From Pontibacter ummariensis (GTDB taxonomy: Bacteria; Bacteroidota; Bacteroidia; Cytophagales; Hymenobacteraceae): 64,000 nucleotides of DNA. Under the pieces are notes generated by a model, which was not told where the DNA came from, searched no databases, and worked only from the letters and a program-made list of their open reading frames with translations. The stretch's first letter is position 1. Each line of letters starts with the position of its first letter. Below, piece by piece: positions 17,119 to 26,028 of this stretch. Position numbers and translations under genes: made by a program. The stretch spans positions 124,001 to 188,000 of the forward strand of contig NZ_FZOQ01000007.1 of NCBI RefSeq assembly GCF_900188175.1, read 5' to 3'.

Positions 17119-19650
17119 ATGAAAAAGAATATAAACGTAAACTTGCAGGGCGTCATCTTCCACATAGAGGAGGATGGGTATGAGCAACTTAGCAGATATT
17201 TAGCCTCGATCAGAACCTACTTCTCGAATTATGAGGGGCACGAAGAGATTGTTGCGGACATAGAGGCCCGAATTGCTGAAATATTTGCGGGCCGGCTGAC
17301 TCCCGGAAAACAGGTGATCACCCAGGAGGATGTGCAGTACCTGATAGGCCGCATGGGCAATGTTACGGACTTTGAGGTAGAGGAGCCTATCGAAGCGGAG
17401 ATCCCTAACCCGGGCCCGGAGGCAGAATACGCCTATACGTCTGACACGACAGGTACTACGGGCACGGCTGGTTCCAGAAAGCTGTACCGCGACATAAACC
17501 GCAAAGTAATAGCCGGGGTATCGGCTGGTATAGCCAACTACCTTAACATCGACACGTTGTGGGTAAGGCTCTTCTTTGTGCTGTTTGTGCTGTTGGGTGT
17601 TATCTCCGCCGGCGTTTCTACGGCAACTGGCATTATCCTTTACCTAGTGTTGTGGATTGCCATGCCCCAAAGCGACCAGCTACCGGAAACCTCTGTTAAA
17701 AAGCTTTTCCGCGACCCCGAAGACAAGAAACTCGGGGGCGTGGCCAGCGGCATTGCCAAGTATTTTGGGGTAGACGTTGCGGTGATTCGCATCCTGTTCC
17801 TGGTCTCTATCTTCCTCGGCGGCTTCGGGGTGATCCTCTACATTGTCCTGTGGATCGCCATGCCTGAGGCCGTGACGCTAACAGAACGCATGCAAATGCA
17901 AGGAGACCCCGTTACCCTGAGCGGCATTGAGCGAACCTTGAAAGACAACCTGAACATGCGGGACAGCAACGGTGAGGAAAGCACGTTGGCTAAGATCATA
18001 CTACTCCCGATCCGCTTGGTTTCCCAAATCTTTAACTGGTTGGGCAGGGCCTTGGGGCCAATTCTGGGCTTTCTGGTTGCCTTGATACGCATTGGTGCCG
18101 GCATTATACTGCTGGTTGTTTCGATAGGGCTTACAATTGGCTTGCTTTCCGCGCTTTTTGTTGCCTTAGGTTGGATAGAAGACTCTCAGTACATCGTTTT
18201 AGGTGATTTTCCGGCCTCCGTCCTGCTCGGGGGCTTTCCCAGGCCCGGACTGGTGGCAGGTTTTCTTGTAGGTCTTATCCCGCTTCTGCTCTTGATGGTA
18301 TTGGCGATCAGCCTCTTGCTGAAGCGCACGATTATGCGCCCCATTGCAGGCTGGTCTATGTTCGGGGTGTGGCTGGTAGCACTTTTCGTTATGATCACCT
18401 CCATCGTGATGTATACGAACAACTTCCGCCGAAGCGGCGAAGTCATCACAACGAAAACAATACCCGCATCGGGCTTTGGCACCCTTATCCTGGATGCCTA
18501 TGACACGCACTTAGACTATGACAACCTCTACATCGATGTACAGACTGCGCCTGGACAGAACGTCGAAATCATCCAGCGGGCAGAGGCAAAAGGCAAAACA
18601 GAAGAAGAAGCGAAGGAAAATGCGCGCATGATCACTTATCGGGTTGTTCAGCGGGACTCCACAATTCGGTTTGATAACAGCTATGAGTTTAAGGAGGGAG
18701 CAAAGTTCCGGGACCAGGAGTTGGCCGTGGTGTTGCAGTTGCCTCCAAACAAGCCCCTGCGCCTGACCCGGGAGTTTGTCCACTTACTTCCCAGCGCCAC
18801 CTTTACTGAAGACTACAGCACAGACAAGATCGTGCGTAACCTATGGCAGGTAAGAGGCGACCAACTGGAATGCCTGACCTGCGCCACCGATACCCTGGAC
18901 TCGGAAAGCTTTGTAGAGAACGCCTCCTTCAGCGATGGTGCCTTTGACGTAGACATTGACCTGGAAAGGGGAGACATTGGCATAAGCGGCAGTGTGCTCC
19001 TGGATGAGAACCAGTACAGCAGCAACAGCCGTACTTTCACTTACAGTGACTTTGAACAAATCTCCGTTAGCGGCCCTTACCACGTACAGATCCAGCAAGG
19101 AAATGATTATCGCGTGCGCGTGCGCGGAGAGCAGGAAGGCATTGACCGTATGAGGTTTGACAAGCAGGGCAACCAGCTTATCATCAACTCGGAGGATAAG
19201 AATTTTAACCTGTTCGATGACAGGAAGCCCACACTGGTACAAATTACAGCGCCCAATATCCGAAACATAGACCTCAGTGGTGCTATTAAAGCCGATATAG
19301 GAAGGATTACTTCTGACAACCTGGATATCAGCATGTCCGGGGCAACCAAGTCTGTTGCTGACTTAAACGTCCGTGACCTGAAAGTAGACATAGCAGGGGC
19401 TTCCATCAGTAAGTTCAGAGGACAGGCAGAACGGTTTGAACTGAACGCTACGGGTGCTGTAGGAGTAGATGCGGAAGACTTAAGGGCAAAAGCAGTAGAT
19501 GTGGATGTAACCGGAGCAAGCGTAGCCGAGGTGAACGCTACCTCCAGCCTCCGCGCCGATGCCTCCGGCACCAGCCGTATCACCTACAGCGGCAACCCAA
19601 GCAATACCATTATCGATACCTCTGGCCCCAGTAGCGTAAAGCGCCGCTGA
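17119..19650 (+). CDS. PspC domain protein with C-terminal GIN (DUF2807) domain
   Basis: 843 residues. An N-terminal cytoplasmic segment (1-115) precedes two PspC repeats at about 121-183 ('KVIAGVSAGIANYLNID' and a helix) and 197-249. Three more membrane segments lie between about 305 and 430, then a large extracytoplasmic part ends in a GIN/DUF2807 beta domain from about 640 to 840. PspC proteins answer envelope stress, and GIN domains are surface beta-helices. The membrane topology is inferred from hydrophobicity. Co-transcribed with padR. Confidence 0.88.
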   Translation: MKKNINVNLQGVIFHIEEDGYEQLSRYLASIRTYFSNYEGHEEIVADIEARIAEIFAGRLTPGKQVITQEDVQYLIGRMGNVTDFEVEEPIEAEIPNPGPEAEYAYTSDTTGTTGTAGSRKLYRDINRKVIAGVSAGIANYLNIDTLWVRLFFVLFVLLGVISAGVSTATGIILYLVLWIAMPQSDQLPETSVKKLFRDPEDKKLGGVASGIAKYFGVDVAVIRILFLVSIFLGGFGVILYIVLWIAMPEAVTLTERMQMQGDPVTLSGIERTLKDNLNMRDSNGEESTLAKIILLPIRLVSQIFNWLGRALGPILGFLVALIRIGAGIILLVVSIGLTIGLLSALFVALGWIEDSQYIVLGDFPASVLLGGFPRPGLVAGFLVGLIPLLLLMVLAISLLLKRTIMRPIAGWSMFGVWLVALFVMITSIVMYTNNFRRSGEVITTKTIPASGFGTLILDAYDTHLDYDNLYIDVQTAPGQNVEIIQRAEAKGKTEEEAKENARMITYRVVQRDSTIRFDNSYEFKEGAKFRDQELAVVLQLPPNKPLRLTREFVHLLPSATFTEDYSTDKIVRNLWQVRGDQLECLTCATDTLDSESFVENASFSDGAFDVDIDLERGDIGISGSVLLDENQYSSNSRTFTYSDFEQISVSGPYHVQIQQGNDYRVRVRGEQEGIDRMRFDKQGNQLIINSEDKNFNLFDDRKPTLVQITAPNIRNIDLSGAIKADIGRITSDNLDISMSGATKSVADLNVRDLKVDIAGASISKFRGQAERFELNATGAVGVDAEDLRAKAVDVDVTGASVAEVNATSSLRADASGTSRITYSGNPSNTIIDTSGPSSVKRR

Positions 19651-19959
19651 ACGAAGCCCGGAAACCGCTTAAGCTGCATGTTTTACAGGCTAGCATAAAA
19701 ACCGCCATCAGTACAAAATAAAACTATACTAAAACCGGATTACGTCGTTCTAATAGCATAACAAGTATTTGTTTAGTTGTTGTTTGACGAATGAATTTGG
19801 CGGAGCCCCATCTCCTTTCCTTTTTCCAACAGAAAGGCGAAGGCTTCGTCAAACTCATTTCTACTTGCTAAAGCTTTACGCGGCATAACCCTCCCCAGTA
19901 GTACCGCTTTTTTCGGGCATAATCCCACTAAGCGACTATACCACCAAAACCATAAAACT
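19651..19959. other. Intergenic region holding a relic of the cca 3' end
   Basis: 309 bases. The first ~120 hold no gene or terminator that I can see. Bases 19773-19862 carry a minus-strand remnant of cca (separate entry). The remainder leads into the TraB-like gene. Confidence 0.6.
19773..19862 (-). pseudogene. cca: Remnant of a cca 3' end
   Basis: On the minus strand this encodes 'RNEFDEAFAFLLEKGKEMGL' and then nine unrelated residues to a stop. The intact cca gene ends with the same 20 residues at 18 of 20 positions. At DNA level 19803-19862 matches 20916-20975 at 48 of 60 bases with no gap, and most differences are silent. The match stops abruptly on the 5' side. No start codon or upstream domain remains, so this is a displaced tail. 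The silent pattern of change suggests it came from a diverged cca allele or is old. Confidence 0.8.
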
Positions 19960-20841
19960 ATGTTTAAGAACACAATGCTTCTCGTGTTTGCGAGCACTGC
20001 TATTGTTGTAGCAAGCAGGCAAACAGTACAAGGTCAGGGGCAGCCACAGACCTCTTGCGACAGCAAGCTGATCTCTTACCTAAACTGGGAAGAGACCCCG
20101 CACACGGAATGGTCACTGCAGCTCACAAGGCCGGACGGCGGAAGCCTGCAGTACATTGGAGCGTCCCACTCCGACGACGCCACGCATCCGCAGTTTGAGC
20201 TTATACGCCAGGCGTGGAAAGATCAGAGCCCCACCCTTGCCTTTTTCGAAGGCCCGGACCGGGGTACAGCAGATTCAGGAACTGAAACGATAAAACGCTT
20301 AGGAGAGTCTGGCTTCGTGCGGTACATGGCCGGGTTAGCGGGAGTTCCAACACAAACCTTGGAGCCCCGGCCACAGGAGGAGGTGAATTACTTACTTTCT
20401 TTAAAAGAGTTTACTCCCGAGCAGATCAAACTGTTTTACATTCTCCGGGAAGCCAACAGGCTTCGGGAGCGCAAGAACATGAGCGTAGAGCAAACCAAGG
20501 AGGCAATAGGACAACTGATGGATAAAGCAAACAAGGTGCTTCCCGCTCTTGCGGCTGTGCTGCCCGATATAGCATCCTTACAGCCTGCTTACGCGAAATA
20601 CTGGTCGGCACCAGCCAACTGGTGGGAAGCTCCTACAGAATGGTTCACGCCCGGAGGCAATGGAGAAGAAACGGGAGGCAAATTCACCAATGCCATCAAC
20701 CGGCACAGCAGCGAGTTTCGGAATCTGCACATGTACCGGCTATTGACTGATGCAGTACTGCGCGGCGAAAGGGTTTTTGCGGTAGTTGGGCGCAACCACG
20801 TACCCATGCAAGCAGAGGCAATCCGCTGCACCCTGCAATAA
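19960..20841 (+). CDS. Exported TraB/GumN (Tiki)-like protein, putative
   Basis: 293 residues with a likely signal peptide (hydrophobic 6-20, cut near residue 27). 'YIGASHSDD' near residue 65, 'LAFFEGPDRG' near 94-103 and the C-terminal 'VFAVVGRNHVPMQ' recall the Gly-x-x-His, Glu-Gly and terminal Gly-x-x-His motifs of the Tiki/TraB/ChaN superfamily of putative metalloproteases. The match is by eye and remote. The gene lies between the intact cca 3' end and the displaced copy of that end, which suggests it arrived with the event that duplicated the tail. Confidence 0.45.
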   Translation: MFKNTMLLVFASTAIVVASRQTVQGQGQPQTSCDSKLISYLNWEETPHTEWSLQLTRPDGGSLQYIGASHSDDATHPQFELIRQAWKDQSPTLAFFEGPDRGTADSGTETIKRLGESGFVRYMAGLAGVPTQTLEPRPQEEVNYLLSLKEFTPEQIKLFYILREANRLRERKNMSVEQTKEAIGQLMDKANKVLPALAAVLPDIASLQPAYAKYWSAPANWWEAPTEWFTPGGNGEETGGKFTNAINRHSSEFRNLHMYRLLTDAVLRGERVFAVVGRNHVPMQAEAIRCTLQ

Positions 20842-20852
20842 GTGATCATATC

Positions 20853-20886
20853 AAAAGGGGAGCTGCTTTTACACTACTCCCCTTTT
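20853..20886. terminator. Bidirectional terminator at the cca stop
   Basis: AAAAGGGGAG (20853-20862) pairs with CTCCCCTTTT (20877-20886) around a 14-base loop. It lies between convergent genes and the right arm overlaps the last codons of cca. Confidence 0.85.
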
Positions 20887-22316
20887 TCATTTGAAGCCAA
20901 TGTTTTTACAACAGGTAGCTCCATCTCCTTTCCTTTTTCTAAAAGGAAAGCATACGCCTCATCAAACTCGTTTCTTACTTTTCCTTCCAGAATTGCCTCC
21001 GTAAGGACCTCTTTCAGCTCTCCTACTGTTTTAGAAGGTTTCAGGCCGAAGGTTTCCATGATCACCTCCCCGGTTATCACCGGCTGGAAGTTACGCAGCT
21101 TGTCACTTTCCTCTACCTCCACCAGGCGCTGCTCCACCTTATCGAAGTTTTGCAGGTAGCGCTTTACCTTATTTTCGCTTTTAGAGGTAATGTCGGCGCG
21201 ACAAAGGGTCATTAATGCATCCACATCATCCCCTGCTTCAAACAGAAGCCGGCGTATGGCCGAGTCGGTCACTGTTTCCTTGACCAGGGCAATCGGGCGC
21301 AGGTGCAGCTTCACCAGCTTCTGCACAAACTTCATGTGCTCGTTCAGGGGCAGTTTCAGGTCCCGGAACAACTTGGGCACCATGCGGGCCCCACGGTCTT
21401 CGTGCCCGTGGAAAGTCCAGCCCACTTTGGGAGAGTAGCGCTTCGTGTCGGGCTTGGCGATGTCGTGCATGATAGCCGCCCAGCGCAGCCACAGGTCATC
21501 CGACACCTCCGCCACATTATCAAGCACCTGCAACGTGTGGTAAAAATTGTCTTTGTGCGAGTTGCCGTTCTTCGTTTCCACCCCCTGCAGTTCCACCATT
21601 TTCGGGAAGATCAGGTGCAAAAGCCCCGAGACAAACAGCAGTTTAAAGCCATAGCTGGGAGTTGGAGACAAGATGATCTTGTTCAGTTCATCTGTAATGC
21701 GCTCTTGCGATACAATTTTGATGCGCTCCTTATTTTCCGTGATGGCATCAAAGGTATCCGGGTCAATATCAAAGCCAAGCTGGGTAGCAAAGCGAATAGC
21801 GCGCATCATGCGCAAGGGATCATCGGAGAAGGTTATCCCAGGCTCCAGGGGCGTCCGGATAACCTTGCGTTTCATGTCTTTCAGCCCATTGAACTCGTCG
21901 ATCAACGCTCCGTAGTTCTGCTTGTTCAGGCTGATGCCTAAGGCATTGATGGTAAAGTCACGACGCTTCAGGTCGTCATCCAAGGTGCCCTGCTCTACCT
22001 CTGGCTTGCGGGAATGCTCCCGGTACGACTCCTTGCGGGCCCCCACGAACTCTACCTCCCATTCATCGGCCCGCAGCATGGCAGTGCCAAAGTTTTTGAA
22101 AATGGAAACTTTCGGTCGGTGAGGCAGCTTAAGAGCCACCATAGACGCCAGCGCAATGCCATCTCCCACGCATACCACATCGATGTCCTTGGATGTTCGC
22201 TTTAGCACCAGGTCCCGCACAAAACCGCCAATTACATAAGCATCGGTGCCTAACTCAGAGGCCGCTTTGGATACAACATCAAAAATCGGGTGCTCGGGTA
22301 ATTGTACTTTGTCCAT
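20874..22316 (-). CDS. cca: CCA tRNA nucleotidyltransferase with HD domain
   Basis: 480 residues. It adds or repairs the 3' CCA end of tRNAs. The class II nucleotidyltransferase head has 'YVIGGFVRDLVL' (about 27-38) and the metal-binding Asp pair in 'KDIDVV', then 'LKRRDFTINAL'. The neck and body domains follow. An HD phosphohydrolase-type domain is at about 245-345 ('RWAAIMHDIAKPDTK'), as in other Bacteroidota enzymes. The C-terminal 20 residues are duplicated as a relic about 1.1 kb downstream. The gene appears intact. Confidence 0.95.
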   Translation of the reverse strand: MDKVQLPEHPIFDVVSKAASELGTDAYVIGGFVRDLVLKRTSKDIDVVCVGDGIALASMVALKLPHRPKVSIFKNFGTAMLRADEWEVEFVGARKESYREHSRKPEVEQGTLDDDLKRRDFTINALGISLNKQNYGALIDEFNGLKDMKRKVIRTPLEPGITFSDDPLRMMRAIRFATQLGFDIDPDTFDAITENKERIKIVSQERITDELNKIILSPTPSYGFKLLFVSGLLHLIFPKMVELQGVETKNGNSHKDNFYHTLQVLDNVAEVSDDLWLRWAAIMHDIAKPDTKRYSPKVGWTFHGHEDRGARMVPKLFRDLKLPLNEHMKFVQKLVKLHLRPIALVKETVTDSAIRRLLFEAGDDVDALMTLCRADITSKSENKVKRYLQNFDKVEQRLVEVEESDKLRNFQPVITGEVIMETFGLKPSKTVGELKEVLTEAILEGKVRNEFDEAYAFLLEKGKEMELPVVKTLASNEKGE

Positions 22317-22499
22317 TTCAAGAATTAAAACCTAAGGCTGCAACTGCTTTACCTGAGGTACAAAATTAAGCTAATAAATTAAAAATACAGGGCTGCCGGA
22401 CATCTGTTGGACAAAGGGCCAGGTGTAGAGGGACAAAAGATGAGCATTTAAACCTCCTCTCATTTTATTATCCCCCCTGGTGGCTTGCCCTTTGCCCAG

Positions 22500-23072
22500 C
22501 TAGTCGCGCAATACCTGCTGACTTCCGTCCGGGTTTATCTTCACAATACGCGAGGGCTTGGAATCCATGGGATCGCCCTGCCGCCACCGAACGACAAAGT
22601 CCACCCGCTCTTTTATGATGTTTGATACGTCCGCAAAGGTTTTGGGAGAGGGCTCCCCGCTCACGTTGGCAGAAGTTGAAACAATAGGCCGCCCGATCTG
22701 CCGGATCAAACGGTGGCAGAATTCATCCTGCGCAATACGGATAGCCACCGTACCGTCCTCAGCCAATAACTCTTTCGGCAGGTTCTGCGGCTCCGAAAAA
22801 ACATAGGTTGTAGGGCGTTCCTGCTGCTTGGCCAGTTGCTCAAAGTCAGCAGGTAACTTTCGCACATAGTGCAGCAGCATTTGCTGATCTGCCACCAACA
22901 GGATCATAGCCTTCGACTCCTCCCGCTCCTTTATCTTGAATATTTTGCGCACAGCGGCTGTGTTCTCTGCATCGCAGCCAATACCCCATACTGTGTCTGT
23001 AGGGTAAAGAATAACGTTACCCACTAGCAGTTCCTCTTCTGCAGCCTGTACCTCTTTCAAAAACTGGCTCAT
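22500..23072 (-). CDS. tsaC: L-threonylcarbamoyladenylate synthase
   Basis: 190 residues of the Sua5/YciO/YrdC family, which makes threonylcarbamoyl-AMP for the t6A tRNA modification. Motifs: 'ILYPTDTVWGIGCDA' with the Lys/Arg binding pocket 'KIKEREESKAMILL', and 'RPIVSTSANVSGEPSPKT'. The frame is open upstream to 23147 but that part crosses a large hairpin, so the ATG at 23072 (MSQFLKEV...) is preferred. It lacks the Sua5 C-terminal domain, as in TsaC. Confidence 0.92.
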   Translation of the reverse strand: MSQFLKEVQAAEEELLVGNVILYPTDTVWGIGCDAENTAAVRKIFKIKEREESKAMILLVADQQMLLHYVRKLPADFEQLAKQQERPTTYVFSEPQNLPKELLAEDGTVAIRIAQDEFCHRLIRQIGRPIVSTSANVSGEPSPKTFADVSNIIKERVDFVVRWRQGDPMDSKPSRIVKINPDGSQQVLRD

Positions 23073-23100
23073 GTCTTTCTTATTATTGAAGGTTGCATGG

Positions 23101-23151
23101 CTAAATGGTTGCACTCTCCGGAGGGATTGTCCCTTCCGAGCAACCATTTAG
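23101..23151. repeat. Perfect 12-bp inverted repeat with inner stem (REP-like)
   Basis: CTAAATGGTTGC (23101-23112) pairs perfectly with GCAACCATTTAG (23140-23151). Inside, CGGAGGGA and TCCCTTCCG add a second, slightly bulged stem. GGACT-A-AGTCC (23152-23162) adjoins it. It lies between mce and tsaC, both on the minus strand, and no T-run follows, so it is more likely a dispersed palindrome or mRNA processing element than a terminator. Confidence 0.7.
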
Positions 23152-23163
23152 GGACTAAGTCCT

Positions 23164-23565
23164 TTATCTTATCTCCTGCGTCAACTCAACCAGAACCCCA
23201 TTCGCACTTTTAGGGTGCACAAAGCACACCAACTTGTTGTCGGCCCCTTTCTTCGGCGTGTCGTTCAGTAACGTAAAGCCCTCCCCCTTTAAACGGTCCA
23301 TCTCAGCCAGAATGTCCTCTACTTCAAAGGCGATGTGGTGAATGCCCTCCCCGCGCTTTTCGATGAACTTGCTGATCGCACTCTCAGGGTTGGTACCTTC
23401 CAGTAATTCTATCTTTGTCTCGCCTACTTTAAAGAAGGAAGTGTTAACCCCCTCCGACGCAACATGCTCTGTTTTATAGGGTTCTACGCCCAATAATTTA
23501 AAGTATAAAGCATTTGCCTCCGCAAAGTTTTTAACAGCAATGCCTATATGTTCTACGTTCCGCAT
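23164..23565 (-). CDS. mce: Methylmalonyl-CoA epimerase
   Basis: 133 residues forming a VOC/glyoxalase fold. It interconverts the (R) and (S) forms of methylmalonyl-CoA between mutase and carboxylase. The metal ligands are visible as 'VEHIGIAV' (His6), 'GIHHIAFEV' (His about 76) and 'VLVELTQ' (Glu near the C-terminus). Length is normal. The mutase is not in the window. A minus-strand TAGTTTTG at 23619-23626 could be its -7 box, though no -33 partner is visible. Confidence 0.92.
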   Translation of the reverse strand: MRNVEHIGIAVKNFAEANALYFKLLGVEPYKTEHVASEGVNTSFFKVGETKIELLEGTNPESAISKFIEKRGEGIHHIAFEVEDILAEMDRLKGEGFTLLNDTPKKGADNKLVCFVHPKSANGVLVELTQEIR

Positions 23566-23680
23566 TTTAAATTTGTAATTAGTCTAAGTAAGGTTTTTTT
23601 TCTAATTTCGCAGCGTATCAAAACTAATCATTTCTTCGGACTGTTCGTGGAACAGTGCAGAACAGAAACCTGAAAGTTAT

Positions 23681-24895
23681 ATGCTAACACTCCCTATATA
23701 CCTGGATAACAATGCCACTACGCCGTTAGACCCGCGTGTGTTGGATGCCATGCTGCCTTACATGACCAAGATGTTCGGCAACGCTGCTTCTCGTAACCAC
23801 GCCTTTGGCTGGCAGGCAGAAGAGGCAGTGGATTATGCCCGCGAGCAGATCGCCTCTCTTATTAACTGTTCTCCTAAAGAAATCATCTTTACTTCCGGCG
23901 CTACCGAGTCTGATAACCTCGCGATCAAAGGCGTGTTCGAAATGTATGCGTCTAAAGGGAACCACATTATTACGGTTACAACAGAGCACAAAGCAGTGCT
24001 TGATACCTGCAAGCACATCGAGAAAGTAGGCGGTAAGGTAACCTACCTGACCGTGGATGAAAAAGGCCTGATCGACCTGAAGCAACTGGAGGAGGCGATC
24101 ACAGATAAGACCATCCTGATCTCGGTGATGTATGCCAACAACGAGGTAGGTGTTATCCAGCCAATCCGCGAAATCTCTGCCCTTGCAAAAAAGCACGGTA
24201 TCCTGTTCTTTACAGATGCCACGCAGGCAGTGGGCAAGATACCGGTAGACGTAGAAGCAGATGGCATTGACCTGATGGCTTTCTCCGCGCACAAAATGTA
24301 CGGCCCGAAAGGCGTTGGTGCACTGTACGTGCGCCGCAAGAACCCGCGTGTGAAAGTTACTGCCCAGATGGACGGTGGCGGACACGAGCGCGGCATGCGT
24401 TCCGGTACACTGAATGTGCCTGGTATTGTTGGCCTGGGTAAAGCCGCTGAAATTGCTAAGCAGGACATGGAAGCCGATACCGCTCGTATCGCTGCTATGC
24501 GCGACCGCCTGGAGAAAGAGTTGATTACCATTGAGGAATCTTATGTAAACGGTTCTACCGAGCACCGTTTGCCGCATGTTTCCAACATCTCTTTTAAGTA
24601 TGTAGAAGGCGAAGGACTGATGATGGGCGTGAAAGACCTGGCTGTTTCTTCCGGGTCTGCCTGTACCTCTGCCTCTCTGGAGCCATCTTACGTGCTGAAG
24701 GCCTTGGGCCTGAGCGATGACCTGGCGCACTCTTCTTTGCGTTTCGGCCTGAGCCGCTTCACAACAGATGAGGAGATCGACTTTGCCATCAACCACGTGA
24801 AAGAGGCTGTCGCCAAATTACGCGAGCTGTCTCCGCTATGGGAGATGTTCAAAGAAGGGATCGACCTGAACTCTATTGAGTGGGCAGAACATTAA
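23681..24895 (+). CDS. iscS: Cysteine desulfurase IscS
   Basis: 404 residues. A pyridoxal-phosphate enzyme that takes sulfur from cysteine for Fe-S clusters and other thio-cofactors. '[14 protein letters not shown]' opens the chain, the PLP lysine is Lys205 in '[11 protein letters not shown]', and the sulfur-carrying Cys328 sits in '[17 protein letters not shown]', the group I (IscS/NifS) loop. It is the first gene of an iscS-iscU-iscA run with gaps of 49 and 110 bases. Confidence 0.97.
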   Translation: MLTLPIYLDNNATTPLDPRVLDAMLPYMTKMFGNAASRNHAFGWQAEEAVDYAREQIASLINCSPKEIIFTSGATESDNLAIKGVFEMYASKGNHIITVTTEHKAVLDTCKHIEKVGGKVTYLTVDEKGLIDLKQLEEAITDKTILISVMYANNEVGVIQPIREISALAKKHGILFFTDATQAVGKIPVDVEADGIDLMAFSAHKMYGPKGVGALYVRRKNPRVKVTAQMDGGGHERGMRSGTLNVPGIVGLGKAAEIAKQDMEADTARIAAMRDRLEKELITIEESYVNGSTEHRLPHVSNISFKYVEGEGLMMGVKDLAVSSGSACTSASLEPSYVLKALGLSDDLAHSSLRFGLSRFTTDEEIDFAINHVKEAVAKLRELSPLWEMFKEGIDLNSIEWAEH

Positions 24896-24944
24896 TATCT
24901 GACACCACTCCTTTTATACACCATTTGTAATTAACACTTGAGCT

Positions 24945-25358
24945 ATGGCTTATTCAGATAAAGTAATTGACCATTACACCAATCCACGTAATGTAGGTAC
25001 GCTGGACAAATCAAAAGCAAGCGTTGGCACTGGCCTTGTAGGAGCCCCTGAGTGCGGCGACGTGATGCGCCTTCAGATTGAAGTAGACGAGAACCAGGTA
25101 ATCACCGACGCAAAGTTCAAAACATTCGGTTGTGGCTCGGCGATCGCTTCTTCTTCCCTGGCAACAGAATGGCTGAAGGGCAAAACAGTAGACGAGGCAC
25201 TGGCTATCGATAACATGGCTATTGTAGAAGAGCTGGCCCTGCCACCGGTTAAGATCCACTGCTCTGTACTGGCAGAAGACGCGATCAAGTCTGCCATCAA
25301 CGACTATAGAGTGAAGAACGGCTTGCCGGCACTGGAGCTGCCTAAGTCTCACCACTAA
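24945..25358 (+). CDS. iscU: Fe-S cluster assembly scaffold IscU
   Basis: 137 residues. It holds the nascent Fe-S cluster delivered with sulfur from IscS. The three cluster cysteines are Cys37 ('GAPECGD' with the Asp39 that tunes release), Cys63 ('FGCGSA') and Cys106 ('IHCSVL'). The chaperone motif region 'LPPVKIHC' that HscA recognises is conserved, although no hscA or hscB gene is in the window. Confidence 0.97.
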   Translation: MAYSDKVIDHYTNPRNVGTLDKSKASVGTGLVGAPECGDVMRLQIEVDENQVITDAKFKTFGCGSAIASSSLATEWLKGKTVDEALAIDNMAIVEELALPPVKIHCSVLAEDAIKSAINDYRVKNGLPALELPKSHH

Positions 25359-25468
25359 GAAAGACCATCACTAGCGCGATCAGGAACAAGCCTGCTTGCG
25401 TTTGTGTTAACGATGTGAGGCAGTAAACGAGAAATAACTTTTACTTGCTTCCTTAAAAACACCCGATT

Positions 25469-25795
25469 ATGATCACAGTTTCAGATAAAGCAAAAGAGAA
25501 GGTAATAAAGCTAAAGCAAGATGCGCAGCTGGACGATACGTTCCGTTTACGTGCTTCTGTTGCAGGTGGTGGTTGCTCCGGTCTTTCCTATCAGCTGGAC
25601 TTCGACGATGAGGTGAAGCCCATGGACCAGGAGTTTGAGGACAAAGGCGTAAAAGTGGTGGTGGACATGAAGAGCTTCCTGTACCTGGCCGGAACAGAAT
25701 TAGATTTCTCCGACGGCCTGAACGGCAAAGGCTTTTTCTTCAACAACCCAAATGCTACCAGAACCTGCGGTTGCGGCGATAGCTTCTCTGTATAA
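25469..25795 (+). CDS. iscA: Iron-sulfur assembly protein, IscA family
   Basis: 108 residues of the A-type carrier family (IscA/ErpA/SufA). The three ligands are Cys36 in 'GGGCSGLSY' and Cys100 and Cys102 in 'TCGCGDSF'. It carries Fe-S clusters from IscU to target proteins. Third gene of the run, ended by a strong terminator. Confidence 0.93.
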   Translation: MITVSDKAKEKVIKLKQDAQLDDTFRLRASVAGGGCSGLSYQLDFDDEVKPMDQEFEDKGVKVVVDMKSFLYLAGTELDFSDGLNGKGFFFNNPNATRTCGCGDSFSV

Positions 25796-25815
25796 AGGCT
25801 TCTTTAATTCCTAAA

Positions 25816-25849
25816 CAAAAAGGCTCTGCAGTTATGCAGAGCCTTTTTG
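25816..25849 (+). terminator. Terminator of the isc operon
   Basis: A 15-bp perfect stem (25816-25830 with 25835-25849) and a 4-base loop, with the 3' arm ending in TTTTTG and a further TTTT. Confidence 0.92.
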
Positions 25850-25954
25850 TTTTAAAGCTTTATAGTTTCCCCTCTCCTTCTAAACCAATCGGGGAAAAGA
25901 ACACAAGCAGTTCCACATGAAAAGGAACAGATTTAAGCGCTTGGCAACAAAAAA

Positions 25955-25987
25955 GAAAGCGTCTGGCCTTCGAGGCCAGACGCTTTC
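25955..25987 (-). terminator. Terminator of the nuo-purF transcript
   Basis: A perfect 14-bp stem (25955-25968 with 25974-25987) with a TTCGA loop; on the minus strand six T follow. It lies 41 bases past the purF stop. Confidence 0.92.
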
Positions 25988-26028
25988 CTGTCTTGCTGTG
26001 CTTTTTCTACACAGTTCTGCTTTATTAC

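Noticed and set aside
21303..21941. 212-codon plus-strand open frame
   Set aside because: Antisense to cca, which carries complete catalytic motifs.
23726..24796. 356-codon minus-strand open frame
   Set aside because: Fully antisense to iscS; no domain and an odd composition rich in His, Cys and Val.
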